Positions 43,693-53,487 of a DNA stretch of 57,464 bases are shown here, in pieces. The notes under the pieces were generated by a model, which was given only the letters and a program-made list of their open reading frames with translations, was not told where the DNA came from and did not search any database. Source of the stretch: Eubacterium sp. GTDB lineage: Bacteria > Bacillota > Clostridia > Lachnospirales > Lachnospiraceae. The translations under genes were made by a program, and so were the position numbers. The stretch covers positions 1 to 57,464 of the forward strand of contig JAILGP010000172.1 of NCBI GenBank assembly GCA_024696635.1, given 5' to 3'. Positions within the stretch are counted from its first letter, which is position 1, and the number at the start of each line of letters is the position of its first letter.

Positions 43693-46410
43693 ATGGATAC
43701 ACCAGTAATGTGGCTTAAGGACATTGTTCCGGAACTGCCATTCCCAGAAGTGGATATAGATGAAAATGGTAAAGCTAGCCTTGAATATGAAGGACTTGAC
43801 AAGGCAGTTGATGAATTCGCTGATAGAATTACACTTTCAGGATCACACGTTGAAAGAGTAAATAAATATTTCAAGAAACCAACAGGAGCAAGACTCAGCA
43901 GAGTTGTTGTTGGTCAGGTTATGGAGGTAGCTAAGCATCCAGATGCTGACAGACTTGTGGTTTGTCAGGTAAATGTTGGCAAAACTCTTGAAGCAGGACA
44001 GGATGAAAATGGAATCATCCAGATTGTAACAGGAGCTCCAAATATTATAAAGCTCTGCCCTTACAAGTATGGAGAAGCTGGAAATGCTACTAAAGCCGAT
44101 GGTTCTGAAAAGGTTTACCTTACACCAACCGTTCTTGATGGAGGAACAGCCGTTTACAATGTACACACAGGCGAAGACCTTTCACCAAAGGAAGGAAAAA
44201 TCAAGAAGGGCAAGCTCAGAGGAGTACCTTCATCAGGTATGATGTGTGCCATCGAGGAAATAGGTGCAAATGGGGACCTTTATCCTGGAGATAAGGATGG
44301 AGTTTACATCTTCACAGATGATGAGATAGCCCTTATGGACCTTAAGCCAGGAGACGATGCCACAGCAAAGCTTGGCCTTAATGATGCAAATATTGAATAT
44401 GAAATTACTTCCAACAGAGTTGACTGTTTCTCGGTACTGGGTATGGCAAGAGAAGCAGCAGCAACCTATAAGGTTCCATTTGATCCAGAAGGAAAATTTG
44501 ACCTTGCCAAGATGCAGGCCTCAGTTAAGGAAAAGGAAGTACATGATGAAAAGACCTCTGACAAGATTCAGGTTGAAATCAAGGACCCGGATCTTTGTAA
44601 GAGATATATTGCAAGGGTAGTGAGAAATGTAAAAATCGGCCCTTCTCCTCTCTGGCTTCAGAAGAGACTTCGCAGCCGTGATATAAATGCGATTAATAAT
44701 ATAGTAGATATAACAAACTATGTAATGGAAGAATTAGGACAGCCTATGCATGCATTTGACCTTTCAACCCTTGAGGGAGGAAAGATTGTTGTAAGACGTG
44801 CCCAGGATGGAGAAGAATTCACAACCCTTCATGATGAAGAGCTTAAGCTTGATACTGATACACTTATGATCTGTGATGCAGTTAAGCCAGTTGCTCTTGC
44901 AGGTATCAAGGGTGGTAAGAATTCCATGATTCCTCTTGAGACAAAGGAGCTTCCATATATACTTTTTGAGTCAGCCTGCTTCGAAGGAAATAATATACGT
45001 AAATCAGAGCGTCGTCATGGTGTATCAACTGATTCATCAGCTAAGTTCAACAAGGGACTTGATCCAAATCTTGCAGAGCTGGCTATAACAAGAGCTGTAC
45101 AGCTTATTCAGGAAATGGGCTGTGGCGAGGTTCTTGAAGGAGAGGTTGACGTTTATCCATCACCAGTTGAGGCCTGGAAGCTTCCATATGAGCCTGAGAA
45201 GATGAATGGACTTCTTGGATTAGAAATATCTGAAGATGAACAGCTTGATATATTTGGAAGACTTGGTCTTAGCTATGACAAAGCATCAAATGAACTTACA
45301 ATTCCTACATACAGACAGGACCTTCACTGCATGGCAGATCTTGCTGAGGAAATTGCACGTATTCATGGTTACGACCTGATTCCATCAACTGTACCAACAA
45401 CAAATGGCGGCATTGGTGGTATCTCCTATAGAGAGTCAATCAATCGTATTGCAAGAGCAATCGTAGAAGAAAATGGTTTCTCACAGGGTATGACATATAG
45501 CTTTGAAAGTGCAAAGGTATTTGACAAGCTTATGATTCCTGAGGATAACAAGCTTAGAAAGACTATAGAAATCATCAACCCACTGGGTGAGGACTTCAAG
45601 GTTATGAGAACTCAGCTTCTTAACGGCCTTCTTTCATCACTTGGAACAAATGCAAGCAGACGTAACAAGAATGTTCGTCTTTATGAGCTTGGAAATGTAT
45701 ATATCCCTCATGCTACATGGCCAGCAAAGCCGGTAGAAGAAGGAAAGACAAGTGACCTTCCTTTGGATGAGCTTCAGAGACTTGCTATAGGAATGTATGG
45801 TGAAGGAGATTTCTTCGTAATGAAGGGCCTTATTGAGGAGCTTCTGGATAAGCTGAATATTGGAAATGGAGCTTCTGGCAAGAAGAACAGCGTAGATTTT
45901 ATTTCAACAGCAGAATACGACCATACAGACTATCCATTCCTTCACACCCTTAGACAGGCTAAGATTGTATGCTCAGATGACCACAGTGTAGAGGTTGGTT
46001 ATATTGGCCAGGTTCATCCTGTTGTTGCTGAGAATTATGGAATTAAGGCTGATGCCTATGTGGCTGTTATCAATATGGATAAGATTGTTGAAATGGCTGA
46101 CTTCGATATTAAGTATACAGAGATTGCAAAATATCCATCTTCAAGCCGTGACCTTGCTCTTCTCTGCGATAGAAGGGTTTATGTTGGTGATATTGAGAAG
46201 GTTATCAGAAAGAATGCCGGTCAGTATCTTGAGAAGCTGGAGCTCTTTGATGTATATGAAGGACCAAATGTAATAATCAACAAGAAGAGTGTTGCTTATT
46301 CGCTTACATTTAGAGCTACAGATCACAATCTTACAGGTGATGAGGTAAATGTAGCTGTTAACAATATTCTTGATGCTCTTAAGGCTGATGGAATAGAGCT
46401 TAGAGCTTAA
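43693..46410 (+). CDS. pheT: Phenylalanyl-tRNA synthetase beta subunit
   Basis: 905 residues, longer than the usual roughly 800. tRNA-binding OB domain (about 70-220, [26 protein letters not shown]), B3/B4 editing region (about 285-475, [21 protein letters not shown]), B5 domain, catalytic-like core and the C-terminal ferredoxin-fold anticodon domain (about 805-905, [16 protein letters not shown]). GGAG precedes the ATG. The extra length is spread through loops near residues 115-165 and 710-745. Confidence 0.96.
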   Translation: MDTPVMWLKDIVPELPFPEVDIDENGKASLEYEGLDKAVDEFADRITLSGSHVERVNKYFKKPTGARLSRVVVGQVMEVAKHPDADRLVVCQVNVGKTLEAGQDENGIIQIVTGAPNIIKLCPYKYGEAGNATKADGSEKVYLTPTVLDGGTAVYNVHTGEDLSPKEGKIKKGKLRGVPSSGMMCAIEEIGANGDLYPGDKDGVYIFTDDEIALMDLKPGDDATAKLGLNDANIEYEITSNRVDCFSVLGMAREAAATYKVPFDPEGKFDLAKMQASVKEKEVHDEKTSDKIQVEIKDPDLCKRYIARVVRNVKIGPSPLWLQKRLRSRDINAINNIVDITNYVMEELGQPMHAFDLSTLEGGKIVVRRAQDGEEFTTLHDEELKLDTDTLMICDAVKPVALAGIKGGKNSMIPLETKELPYILFESACFEGNNIRKSERRHGVSTDSSAKFNKGLDPNLAELAITRAVQLIQEMGCGEVLEGEVDVYPSPVEAWKLPYEPEKMNGLLGLEISEDEQLDIFGRLGLSYDKASNELTIPTYRQDLHCMADLAEEIARIHGYDLIPSTVPTTNGGIGGISYRESINRIARAIVEENGFSQGMTYSFESAKVFDKLMIPEDNKLRKTIEIINPLGEDFKVMRTQLLNGLLSSLGTNASRRNKNVRLYELGNVYIPHATWPAKPVEEGKTSDLPLDELQRLAIGMYGEGDFFVMKGLIEELLDKLNIGNGASGKKNSVDFISTAEYDHTDYPFLHTLRQAKIVCSDDHSVEVGYIGQVHPVVAENYGIKADAYVAVINMDKIVEMADFDIKYTEIAKYPSSSRDLALLCDRRVYVGDIEKVIRKNAGQYLEKLELFDVYEGPNVIINKKSVAYSLTFRATDHNLTGDEVNVAVNNILDALKADGIELRA

Positions 46411-46439
46411 AAATTTATAATATAAATAGGACATATATA

Positions 46440-47618
46440 ATGGATGTAAAAGATTTTTACTATGATCTCCCGGAGGAGCTGATTGCTCAGGATCCTTTGG
46501 AGAAGCGTGATAATTCAAGACTCATGGTTATTCATAGGGATAGTGGGGAGATAGAGCATAGGAGATTTCATGACATAATAGAATATTTAAATCCCGGAGA
46601 CTGTCTGGTTATCAATGACACTAAGGTTATTCCTGCCAGACTTCTGGGAGAGAAGGAAGGGACTGGAGCGGCTGTTGAGGTCCTCCTCCTTAAAGAAGCT
46701 GATGCCTATGAAAAATCAGAATCAGAAGCCTGGTCAGAAAAATCAGATACGGAAGATACCTTGGATAAGTCAGAAACGGACGTGGATGCTTGTAATCTGG
46801 ATTATAGTAAGCAGACTAATACCCGTGTATGGGAGTGTCTGGTCCGTCCAGGCAAGAAGATGAGGCCTGGTGCCAGGGTATGCTTTGGTAAGGATACAGA
46901 AAGCGGAAAGCCCCTTCTTACGGCTCAGGTTCTCGATACAGTGGAAGAGGGTAACAGAATAATCCGTTTCGAATTCCAGGGAATCTGGGAGGAGGTTCTG
47001 GATAAGCTTGGGGAGATGCCTCTTCCGCCATATATTACCCATAAGCTTGAGGATAAGAATCGTTATCAGACTGTTTATGCTGAGCATACGGGAAGTGCCG
47101 CAGCTCCTACTGCTGGATTACATTTTACAAAGGAGCTTCTGGCTGATATAGAGAAAAAGGGTATAAGGATTGCCCGTCTAACTCTTCATGTGGGACTTGG
47201 TACATTTCGCCCTGTTAAGGTGGATAAGCTTGAGGACCACCATATGCATAGTGAGTATTATGAGCTTTCCCAGGAGGCTGCCGACATTATAAATGAAACC
47301 AGAGCTTCAGGCGGCAGGGTTATTTCCGTGGGAACTACCAGTACCAGAACTTTGGAAACGGTAGGAAGCGCTCAGGGGATTACCTTCAAAGAAGGGGTGA
47401 TTCGTCCTCAGTCAGGCTGGACAAGTATATTTATCTATCCCGGCTATGAATTTAAGGTGGTTGATTCCCTTATTACAAATTTCCATCTTCCTGAGTCAAC
47501 TCTTATAATGCTTGTTTCTGCATTTTATAATAGGGAAGCTGTCATGGAGGCTTATGGCAAGGCCGTTGAAGAAAGATACAGATTTTTCTCCTTTGGTGAT
47601 GCCATGATTCTTATATAA
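46440..47618 (+). CDS. queA: tRNA S-adenosylmethionine ribosyltransferase-isomerase
   Basis: 392 residues. [25 protein letters not shown]-type start, [54 protein letters not shown]-like [14 protein letters not shown] and [10 protein letters not shown] are the QueA blocks. It adds the ribosyl part of SAM to preQ1 in tRNA, the step to epoxyqueuosine. An acidic Ser/Glu/Asp insertion of about 45 residues (about 86-123) is absent from typical QueA proteins of about 340 residues. It follows pheT by 29 bases and may share its transcript. No preQ1 riboswitch is seen. Confidence 0.95.
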   Translation: MDVKDFYYDLPEELIAQDPLEKRDNSRLMVIHRDSGEIEHRRFHDIIEYLNPGDCLVINDTKVIPARLLGEKEGTGAAVEVLLLKEADAYEKSESEAWSEKSDTEDTLDKSETDVDACNLDYSKQTNTRVWECLVRPGKKMRPGARVCFGKDTESGKPLLTAQVLDTVEEGNRIIRFEFQGIWEEVLDKLGEMPLPPYITHKLEDKNRYQTVYAEHTGSAAAPTAGLHFTKELLADIEKKGIRIARLTLHVGLGTFRPVKVDKLEDHHMHSEYYELSQEAADIINETRASGGRVISVGTTSTRTLETVGSAQGITFKEGVIRPQSGWTSIFIYPGYEFKVVDSLITNFHLPESTLIMLVSAFYNREAVMEAYGKAVEERYRFFSFGDAMILI

Positions 47619-47747
47619 TATTTAGAAATTTTGATGGTAATTATTCAAATAATATATGTAATGTTTTTCGCGCGTAAGTTGTATAATAAACATATGTTGA
47701 TTTAATAATTGATCAAAATAAATTTTGGGTAGAGGAGTACGCTGATT

Positions 47748-49568
47748 ATGAAGAATATTCGTGACAGCGTTAAGCTTTTTAGATTTAATATGGCAAATGT
47801 GATACTGTTTGAAATTATTTTCAAAACAGTATCTTTTGCTGTGCTTGTTCCTCTATATTCTGCATTTGTAAATATGGCGGTCAGTCTGTCGGGTATAAAT
47901 TATCTGACCAAGGAAACCATGAAAAAATTTCTCAAGGCCCCATCCACATATGCATTTATCTTTATTATGCTGGTCTTTATGGGTATGTATATAAGTATAA
48001 ATGTATCAGCTATCAGTTATTCCTGCCACAGGGCTAATCATCTGATGAAAACAAGCCCGGTGCTTATGGCATTTGTTGGTTTTAAAAATGCTATCAGAAT
48101 TTTAAGACCACGTAATCTGCCGGTCTTTGCATTTATCCTTTGCTACTTTCCTGTAATGACAAATGTAATTTTCAACTGTGAAATTCTAGGTATAAAGGCG
48201 CCTTATATTATAGACTTTTTATCCTGGAACAAAATTCTTACCATAGTTATTGCAGTTGTGTACGCTATTCTTCTTTTATATTCCCTGAGATATACATTTC
48301 TACTTCATATATTTAATATAGAAAAGGTAAGCTTTCGTAAGGCCATTGACAGGTCTAAGGAGGTCTTGGCTAATAGCAGGAAGAAGACTATTCTGTCAGT
48401 CTTTAATGCGGTTGTTTTGATTGTTGGAATTCCGGTTCTTATCAATTATTTTTATTCTGGAATCGTTCTTGATAAGGTTCTGGCTTCTGAGGAAGCGGTT
48501 AAGGTTGTGACCATGATATATGAGACAGTTAAAATGGTTATGGCTTTATGCTATGTACTTATAGGGCTTCCTTTGATTTATGCATTTATCTGCAACTGCT
48601 ATTATGACCTTGTGCCTGAGGTTGAGGGGCAGAAGAGTATTGATGATTGTGAAAATTATGATGCAAAGAAGAGTACCCAAAAGGAAATCAGGGTTATGGC
48701 TCTTGCTCTTTCCCTGGCCATTATATTTAATATCAGCTTTTATATGTTAAAAAGGTATGGTGTGATATCTGTAAATGCCGAAATCCTGGATAAGGTTACG
48801 GTTACGGCTCACAGGGGTGCCTGCAAGGAGGCTCCGGAAAATACCCTTGCTGCATTCGAACTGGCAATTGAAGAGGGTGCGGATGTTATTGAGCTGGATG
48901 TAAGGCAGACCAAGGATGGGGAAATAGTAATAATGCATGATGAGAGCCTTTACAGAACCTGCGGCGTTAAGAAGAAGGTTGGAAAGCTTACTTACGATGA
49001 ACTAAAGGGCTATAGTGCTGGTGCCAAGTTCAAGGGAGCAAACAAGGAGTTATATAAGGATGAGAAGATTCCGACTCTTAGAGAGGCTATAGAGCTTATC
49101 GATGACAGGGCGGCGCTTAATATTGAGCTTAAACCGGCAAAGACTGATAAGGATCTTGTGGAATCGGTGGCTGCTATAGTTGCCGAATACGACCTTTATG
49201 ATGATTGTGTGGTAACCTCCATGAACTATAAGGCAGTAAGCAAGGTTAAGCAGGTAGATGAGAAGATTCATACTGTTTATGTTATGTCGGTGGCAGTTGG
49301 AGATATTTCTAATCTTGAGTATGCAGATGCATTTAGCATTAAATATAGATATATAAATAATGATATCATAAGACAGGCTCATTCTCAGGGTAAGGAGGTA
49401 TATGCCTGGACTGTGGATAGTAAGGGTATTCTGGAGAAAATGATGCTTCTTGACGTGGATTCCATTATTACCAATAAGCCGGCTGATATGAGGCGGCAAA
49501 TGTATGAGAACTATTATGGTGATACCCTGATAGAAAGGTTATCGAATCTCTTAGAGAGTCAGTTCTGA
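47748..49568 (+). CDS. Membrane glycerophosphodiester phosphodiesterase
   Basis: 606 residues. About seven helices in the first 345 residues (a glycerophosphoryl-diester-phosphodiesterase membrane domain) and then a GDPD domain (about 352-595) with TAHRGACKEAPENT, EGADVIELDVRQTKDGEIVIMHDE, IPTLREAIELI, NIELKP and YAWTVDS; the catalytic His residues and metal-binding Glu/Asp are all present. The family splits glycerophosphodiesters to glycerol-3-phosphate, here probably outside the membrane. That fits turnover of phosphoglycerol-containing polymers. GAGGAG precedes the ATG. Confidence 0.92.
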   Translation: MKNIRDSVKLFRFNMANVILFEIIFKTVSFAVLVPLYSAFVNMAVSLSGINYLTKETMKKFLKAPSTYAFIFIMLVFMGMYISINVSAISYSCHRANHLMKTSPVLMAFVGFKNAIRILRPRNLPVFAFILCYFPVMTNVIFNCEILGIKAPYIIDFLSWNKILTIVIAVVYAILLLYSLRYTFLLHIFNIEKVSFRKAIDRSKEVLANSRKKTILSVFNAVVLIVGIPVLINYFYSGIVLDKVLASEEAVKVVTMIYETVKMVMALCYVLIGLPLIYAFICNCYYDLVPEVEGQKSIDDCENYDAKKSTQKEIRVMALALSLAIIFNISFYMLKRYGVISVNAEILDKVTVTAHRGACKEAPENTLAAFELAIEEGADVIELDVRQTKDGEIVIMHDESLYRTCGVKKKVGKLTYDELKGYSAGAKFKGANKELYKDEKIPTLREAIELIDDRAALNIELKPAKTDKDLVESVAAIVAEYDLYDDCVVTSMNYKAVSKVKQVDEKIHTVYVMSVAVGDISNLEYADAFSIKYRYINNDIIRQAHSQGKEVYAWTVDSKGILEKMMLLDVDSIITNKPADMRRQMYENYYGDTLIERLSNLLESQF

Positions 49569-49876
49569 TATGACATTTGTCTTATATAATGTATTGGTTG
49601 CAACTTGATGCTTTCTTGTGTTATTATGCAGTCTGATTGTTTTATATGAATTTTACGAAAATATTAGTATTTATCTGAATTAAATATTTATATTTTTATG
49701 ATGGATTTATATTTTTATGATGGATTTATATTTTAGAATTTTTTTGAGATATAAATGTTTAGATTTATATGTTTGATTTAAATATTTGAATCTGTATGGA
49801 TAAAAATAATTGGATTTGTTATTGATATATTTAATTGATGTATTTAATTGATATATTTAATTGAAAGGTTTTGGCT
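49569..49876. other. 308-base AT-rich intergenic region with two short tandem repeats
   Basis: 19-base units TTTATATTTTTATGATGGA at 49687-49735 (2.5 copies) and 13-base units TTGATATATTTAA at 49822-49864 (3.4 copies). The second array runs straight into the ribosome binding site of the next gene. No gene or RNA is seen. Confidence 0.85.
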
Positions 49877-50368
49877 ATGCATTATATTATTATATTTTTG
49901 ATTTCCATGGTTCCTCTGATTGAGCTTAGAGGTGCAATACTCTATGCCATAGGGGCCAATCTCAATATACCACTTTCTTATGTTATATGTATAATTGGAA
50001 ATATGCTTCCGGTTCCTATTATTTTCTTCTTTGCCAGAAAGGTTCTGCTTTGGGGAGATAAGTTTAACTGGCCTAAATGCTTTAAATGGATCGGCAAGTT
50101 TTTCCATTTCTGCCTGGAAAAGGGAGAAAAGGGTGGAAGAAAGCTTACGGACAAGGCTGGAAGAAGTGTATATCTTGCTCTCTTTCTCTTTGTAGGAATT
50201 CCACTTCCTGGAACAGGTGCATGGACAGGTACACTTGCTGCAAGCATACTGGACCTGGATTTTAAGAAATGCGTTATAGCAGTCATGGCTGGTGTTGTAC
50301 TGGCTGGTATAATAATGGGACTTGGTGGAATTGGTATTTTCGGAGCCCTTAGATCCATATTCTCGTAA
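49877..50368 (+). CDS. Small multidrug export family membrane protein
   Basis: 163 residues from ATG 49877, eight bases after GAAAGG; a TTG at 49871 is too close to it. Four helices. MVPLIELRGAILYAIG at the start, GNMLPVPIIFFFARKVL, LFVGIPLPGTGAWTGTLAAS and AGVVLAGIIMGLGGIG are the blocks of the family annotated as small multidrug export (COG2426). Transport activity is not shown for most members. The ribosome binding site lies at the end of a 13-base tandem repeat. Confidence 0.88.
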   Translation: MHYIIIFLISMVPLIELRGAILYAIGANLNIPLSYVICIIGNMLPVPIIFFFARKVLLWGDKFNWPKCFKWIGKFFHFCLEKGEKGGRKLTDKAGRSVYLALFLFVGIPLPGTGAWTGTLAASILDLDFKKCVIAVMAGVVLAGIIMGLGGIGIFGALRSIFS

Positions 50369-50446
50369 AAACAAGTGTGTATTTATATAGAAAAAGGGAT
50401 AAAATAACATAATATATTAGAGAGATTAAGAAATAGGAAAATAGAG

Positions 50447-51610
50447 TTGAAATTAATCAGTTTATTACAACTGAATAAATTAAAATGCCATATAAGCAGA
50501 TTTGTCCCTTGCAGAAAAAGTATATGGAAGCAGGGGAGAGGACATAGATACGTATGCGGCATTATGATAATGCTTATGCTTATATCTTTAACAGGATGTG
50601 GAGCCAAGGAGCAGGAGAAGACCACAGAAAGGGCAACGGTTGAGGACGAATCACTGCTTGATAGTGATGGTTTCAGGCCCATAAGGGATTATGTGGTTAC
50701 CATTCAGGATAATGTTACAGTCCGAAGGGAGCCTATGGAGAATGCGGAAGTCTATGTTACCCTTGATAAGGGAGTAGATCTTAAGCGTACAGGTATCAAG
50801 GACAGCTGGACCAGGGTTCTTATAAATGGAACACCACTTTATGTCAGGTCTCAGTATGTAGAGGAAACTGATATTAAATGGGCGACAGAGTTGGATACTC
50901 AGCAGGTTTCCAGAGTCGTTTATATAGATCCTGCAAGGCAGATAACCGAGAACCTTGATATGGAGCCTATAAGCCCTGATATAGAAACGCCGGAGTTTAT
51001 GAGCAATGGTCAGTATGCAACTGCTACTACAGCAGCCCAGAAGGCTGGAATGAAGGCTAAGATGACAACAGGAGCCATAGGAGTCCAAAGTGGTAATTTC
51101 GAATATGAGATAACCCTTTCAGTAGCAAATTATCTGAATGCAGAACTGGTTAAGAGGGGATATACAGTTTATTTGTCCAGAACTTCAAATAGTGTAGATA
51201 TTAGTAATGCAAAGCGTGCGGAGATGGCAAATGCAGCTGATGCGGATATATTTATCAAACTGGAAGCTCCTGCGGCAAATGATGCGTCTGCTTCGGGAAT
51301 TCTTGGTTTCATAGCTACATCGGCCAATTCCCATACAGGAATGCTTTATCAGAACAATTATGAGCTATGCTATGATATATTAAAAACCACCTGTGAGGAT
51401 ACAGGTGCTTCGAGAATGGGTATATACGAAACAGATAATCTTACATCTTTGAATTATTGTGATATGCCGGCAACGGTTATCAGTGTGGGCTTCTTATCAA
51501 ATGAATTTGATGACCAGGCCCTTTCCACAGAGGAATATAAGAAGAAGCTTGCTATTGGTATAGCTAAAGGCATAGACCTCTACTTCGAGAATATAGAGAA
51601 AAATCCTTGA
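50447..51610 (+). CDS. Lipoprotein with SH3b and degenerate amidase_3 domain (likely inactive)
   Basis: 387 residues if started at TTG 50447 (AGGAAA upstream); a start at ATG 50564 would give a short lipoprotein signal. The lipobox LTGC puts the lipidated Cys at residue 51. SH3b domain at about 80-142 (VTIQDNVTVRREP, YVRSQYVEE). An amidase_3-like fold follows at about 158-380 with many conserved structural positions (GYTVYLSRTSN, RAEMANAADADIF, VGFLSNEFDD). Three of the four expected active-site residues are changed: PGH is PAR (R164), SIH is KLE (E273), and the Glu before GFLSN is Ser (S346); only E219 remains. It is likely a membrane-tethered non-catalytic peptidoglycan-binding or regulatory protein. 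Confidence 0.85.
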   Translation: MKLISLLQLNKLKCHISRFVPCRKSIWKQGRGHRYVCGIMIMLMLISLTGCGAKEQEKTTERATVEDESLLDSDGFRPIRDYVVTIQDNVTVRREPMENAEVYVTLDKGVDLKRTGIKDSWTRVLINGTPLYVRSQYVEETDIKWATELDTQQVSRVVYIDPARQITENLDMEPISPDIETPEFMSNGQYATATTAAQKAGMKAKMTTGAIGVQSGNFEYEITLSVANYLNAELVKRGYTVYLSRTSNSVDISNAKRAEMANAADADIFIKLEAPAANDASASGILGFIATSANSHTGMLYQNNYELCYDILKTTCEDTGASRMGIYETDNLTSLNYCDMPATVISVGFLSNEFDDQALSTEEYKKKLAIGIAKGIDLYFENIEKNP

Positions 51611-51653
51611 CAGATTTGTTACATGGTGCTAGTATACTTTTGTAACAAATCTG
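51611..51653 (+). terminator. Perfect 13-bp inverted repeat after the degenerate amidase gene
   Basis: CAGATTTGTTACA and TGTAACAAATCTG, 17 bases apart, starting at the stop codon. It can be a terminator, but the TGTAAC halves match the repeats that follow, so it may be part of an operator array. Confidence 0.5.
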
Positions 51654-51669
51654 TAATATTTTGTAGACT

Positions 51670-51722
51670 TTTGTAACATTTGTTTACATAATGTGGATAA
51701 TTTGTAACATTTGTTTACATAA
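51670..51722 (+). promoter_or_regulatory. Two identical 22-base direct repeats ahead of the 51798 hydrolase gene
   Basis: A 22-base sequence beginning TTTGTAACATT and ending GTTTACATAA occurs identically at 51670-51691 and 51701-51722, 31 bases apart, about three helical turns. Each is itself a rough dyad (TGTAAC / GTTTACA). A regulator-binding site is likely. Confidence 0.65.
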
Positions 51723-51797
51723 AGAAATAAAATTGTAATAAATATGGGATAAATATTAAATATATAATATTTTCTATAAAATTTGAGGTTTATATAT

Positions 51798-53183
51798 ATG
51801 AAGCGTAAGACTGAACTTAAAATTGAAGATGCAAAGCTTTATACTAAAAAATATATACTTTCAGGTAGATACCTTGTAAGAAATCTTTTGGTGTTTGCGA
51901 CAACTTTTAGTTTGGCAGGTGGTGTAGTACTTACTGCAAATATTATTGATGATTCTAAGAATAAGGATAATTCAACAAGCAATATCGTTTCTGAAAAAGT
52001 AGAAGAAAAGATGCTGGATGGTGCTGCAAGTATAGTAGATGCTTTAGATTCTGAAACTTCTTCTGATTCTGTAATACCACAGGGATATAATTATATTAAT
52101 GTTACTGAAGCTTCTATGATGGGAGATGAATCTATCGATAAGCTTTATACAGTATTCAATGATGATATGCTTACTGCATCAAATGAAAAGAATGAGACAA
52201 ATAACCTGACACAGTCTGAGACAGACATGACAGGTAAGTATATAGTTCTTACTGATGGACTCAACTTAAGAGCTGATGCTTCAACTGAAGGAAAGATTCT
52301 TAAGGTTTTAAATACTGGTGATACAGGAAGCGTTGTAGGAACTGATGGCGAGTGGACTATAGTTAGTGCAGAAGGTTCAGAAGGATATCTTAAAACTGAG
52401 TTTATTGCAACGGATGATTTGGCTACACAGTATGCTGAACAGGCTGAGGAAGAAGGAAAGACACTTAGGGATCTTCTTTATAAAGAAACAGTAATAGCTG
52501 GTGCTGATAAAGAAGATGAAAAAGAAGATGAAAAAGATAAAGAAGTAAAGGTAAGCATTATTGAAGAGGATGCAGCTCCAAGTACTAGTGAGCAGAAAAC
52601 TACTGAAGTAGTTGAGAAAAAGGTTGAGAATACTACAGAGGCTCCAACAGTTGTGGCTACAGAGGCTGCTACAGAGGCTCAAACAGAAGCTCCAACAGAA
52701 GCACCAACCGAGGCGCCAACTGAAGCTCCAACCGAAGCTCCAACAGAGGCACCAACTGAAGCTCCAACTGAAGCTCCGACCGAGGCACCAACAGAAGCAC
52801 CAACAGAAGCACCAACCGAAGCTCCTGCATACTCAAGTGACCTTTATCTCCTTGCAGCTATTGTTTATGGAGAGGCAGGAAACCAGTCCTATGAAGGACA
52901 GCTTGCTGTTGCAAGTGTAGTTATGAACAGACTTTATACAGGATATTGGGGAAGTTCTATATCAGAGGTTATATATGCGCCAAACCAGTTTTCTGCAATT
53001 TATACAAGTGCATTTCAGAATGCTCTTTCAACAGGTGGTACAGCAACATCACTTCAGGCTGCACAGGATGCACTGAATGGTGCTAACAATGTTCCTGGTC
53101 TTCTTTCTTTCAGACCTACATGGAATGTTGATACATCATCACTTGGTTACTATGTTCAGATAGGCGATCATATTTTCTATTAA
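51798..53183 (+). CDS. Exported SleB-type cell-wall hydrolase with SH3b domain and TEAP repeats
   Basis: 461 residues from ATG 51798, nine bases after GAGG. An N-terminal helix (about 25-48) acts as signal anchor. SH3b domain at about 146-205 (LTDGLNLRADASTEGKILKV), acidic Glu/Lys linker, Thr-Glu-Ala-Pro spacer (296-343, 12 exact units) and a C-terminal hydrolase_2 (SleB/CwlJ) domain (about 345-461) with LAAIVYGEAGNQSYEGQLAVA and NQFSAIYTSAF. The Glu of YGEA is the expected catalytic residue. It would cut peptidoglycan outside the cell. The stop lies in an 18-base repeat. Confidence 0.9.
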   Translation: MKRKTELKIEDAKLYTKKYILSGRYLVRNLLVFATTFSLAGGVVLTANIIDDSKNKDNSTSNIVSEKVEEKMLDGAASIVDALDSETSSDSVIPQGYNYINVTEASMMGDESIDKLYTVFNDDMLTASNEKNETNNLTQSETDMTGKYIVLTDGLNLRADASTEGKILKVLNTGDTGSVVGTDGEWTIVSAEGSEGYLKTEFIATDDLATQYAEQAEEEGKTLRDLLYKETVIAGADKEDEKEDEKDKEVKVSIIEEDAAPSTSEQKTTEVVEKKVENTTEAPTVVATEAATEAQTEAPTEAPTEAPTEAPTEAPTEAPTEAPTEAPTEAPTEAPTEAPTEAPAYSSDLYLLAAIVYGEAGNQSYEGQLAVASVVMNRLYTGYWGSSISEVIYAPNQFSAIYTSAFQNALSTGGTATSLQAAQDALNGANNVPGLLSFRPTWNVDTSSLGYYVQIGDHIFY

Positions 53184-53220
53184 AATCATATTTTCTATTA
53201 AGATTATATTTTATTAATAA
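53167..53220 (+). repeat. 18-base tandem repeat spanning the stop of the SleB-type gene
   Basis: ATCATATTTTCTATTAAA (53167-53184), ATCATATTTTCTATTAAG (53185-53202) and a diverged third unit (53203-53220). The stop TAA (53181-53183) is in unit one. Confidence 0.9.
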
Positions 53221-53286
53221 AGAAAAGATGTATGATCCTATAGATTTAATTAGAGAACTAATTTCACAAGAAAATTCTTATATATA

Positions 53287-53325
53287 AAAGGGTGAAGAGT
53301 TGAGAAACTATTCACTCTTTTTTTG
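53287..53325 (+). terminator. Terminator of the SleB-type hydrolase gene
   Basis: AAAGGGTGAA and TTCACTCTTT (one G-T pair) with a 14-base loop, followed by TTTTG. Confidence 0.8.
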
Positions 53326-53420
53326 ATTTTGTAAATATATTAATTAACATTTTATATTATATTGAATTTTTAAATGTTATTTTTTTGATGGATTAGTTTT
53401 GTATAGTAATTTATAGGTTA

Positions 53421-53449
53421 TTGTTTTAAATTGTAAATAGAGTTAAAAT
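53421..53449 (+). promoter_or_regulatory. Candidate promoter of the NlpC/P60 gene
   Basis: TTGTTT, 17 bases, TAAAAT, ending about 38 bases before the ATG. Confidence 0.45.
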
Positions 53450-53487
53450 AATATAGTATTGCTAAGAAATACTAAATTGGAGGGCTT

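Noticed and set aside
46411-46439. preQ1 riboswitch ahead of queA
   Set aside because: Only 29 bases separate pheT and queA and no aptamer-like sequence is present.
47682-47687. Promoter of the glycerophosphodiesterase gene
   Set aside because: TATAAT is present but no acceptable -35 box lies at a 16-18 base distance.
52612-52920. Open frame of Gln/Arg/Leu repeats
   Set aside because: It is a shifted-frame reading of the TEAP-coding repeat.
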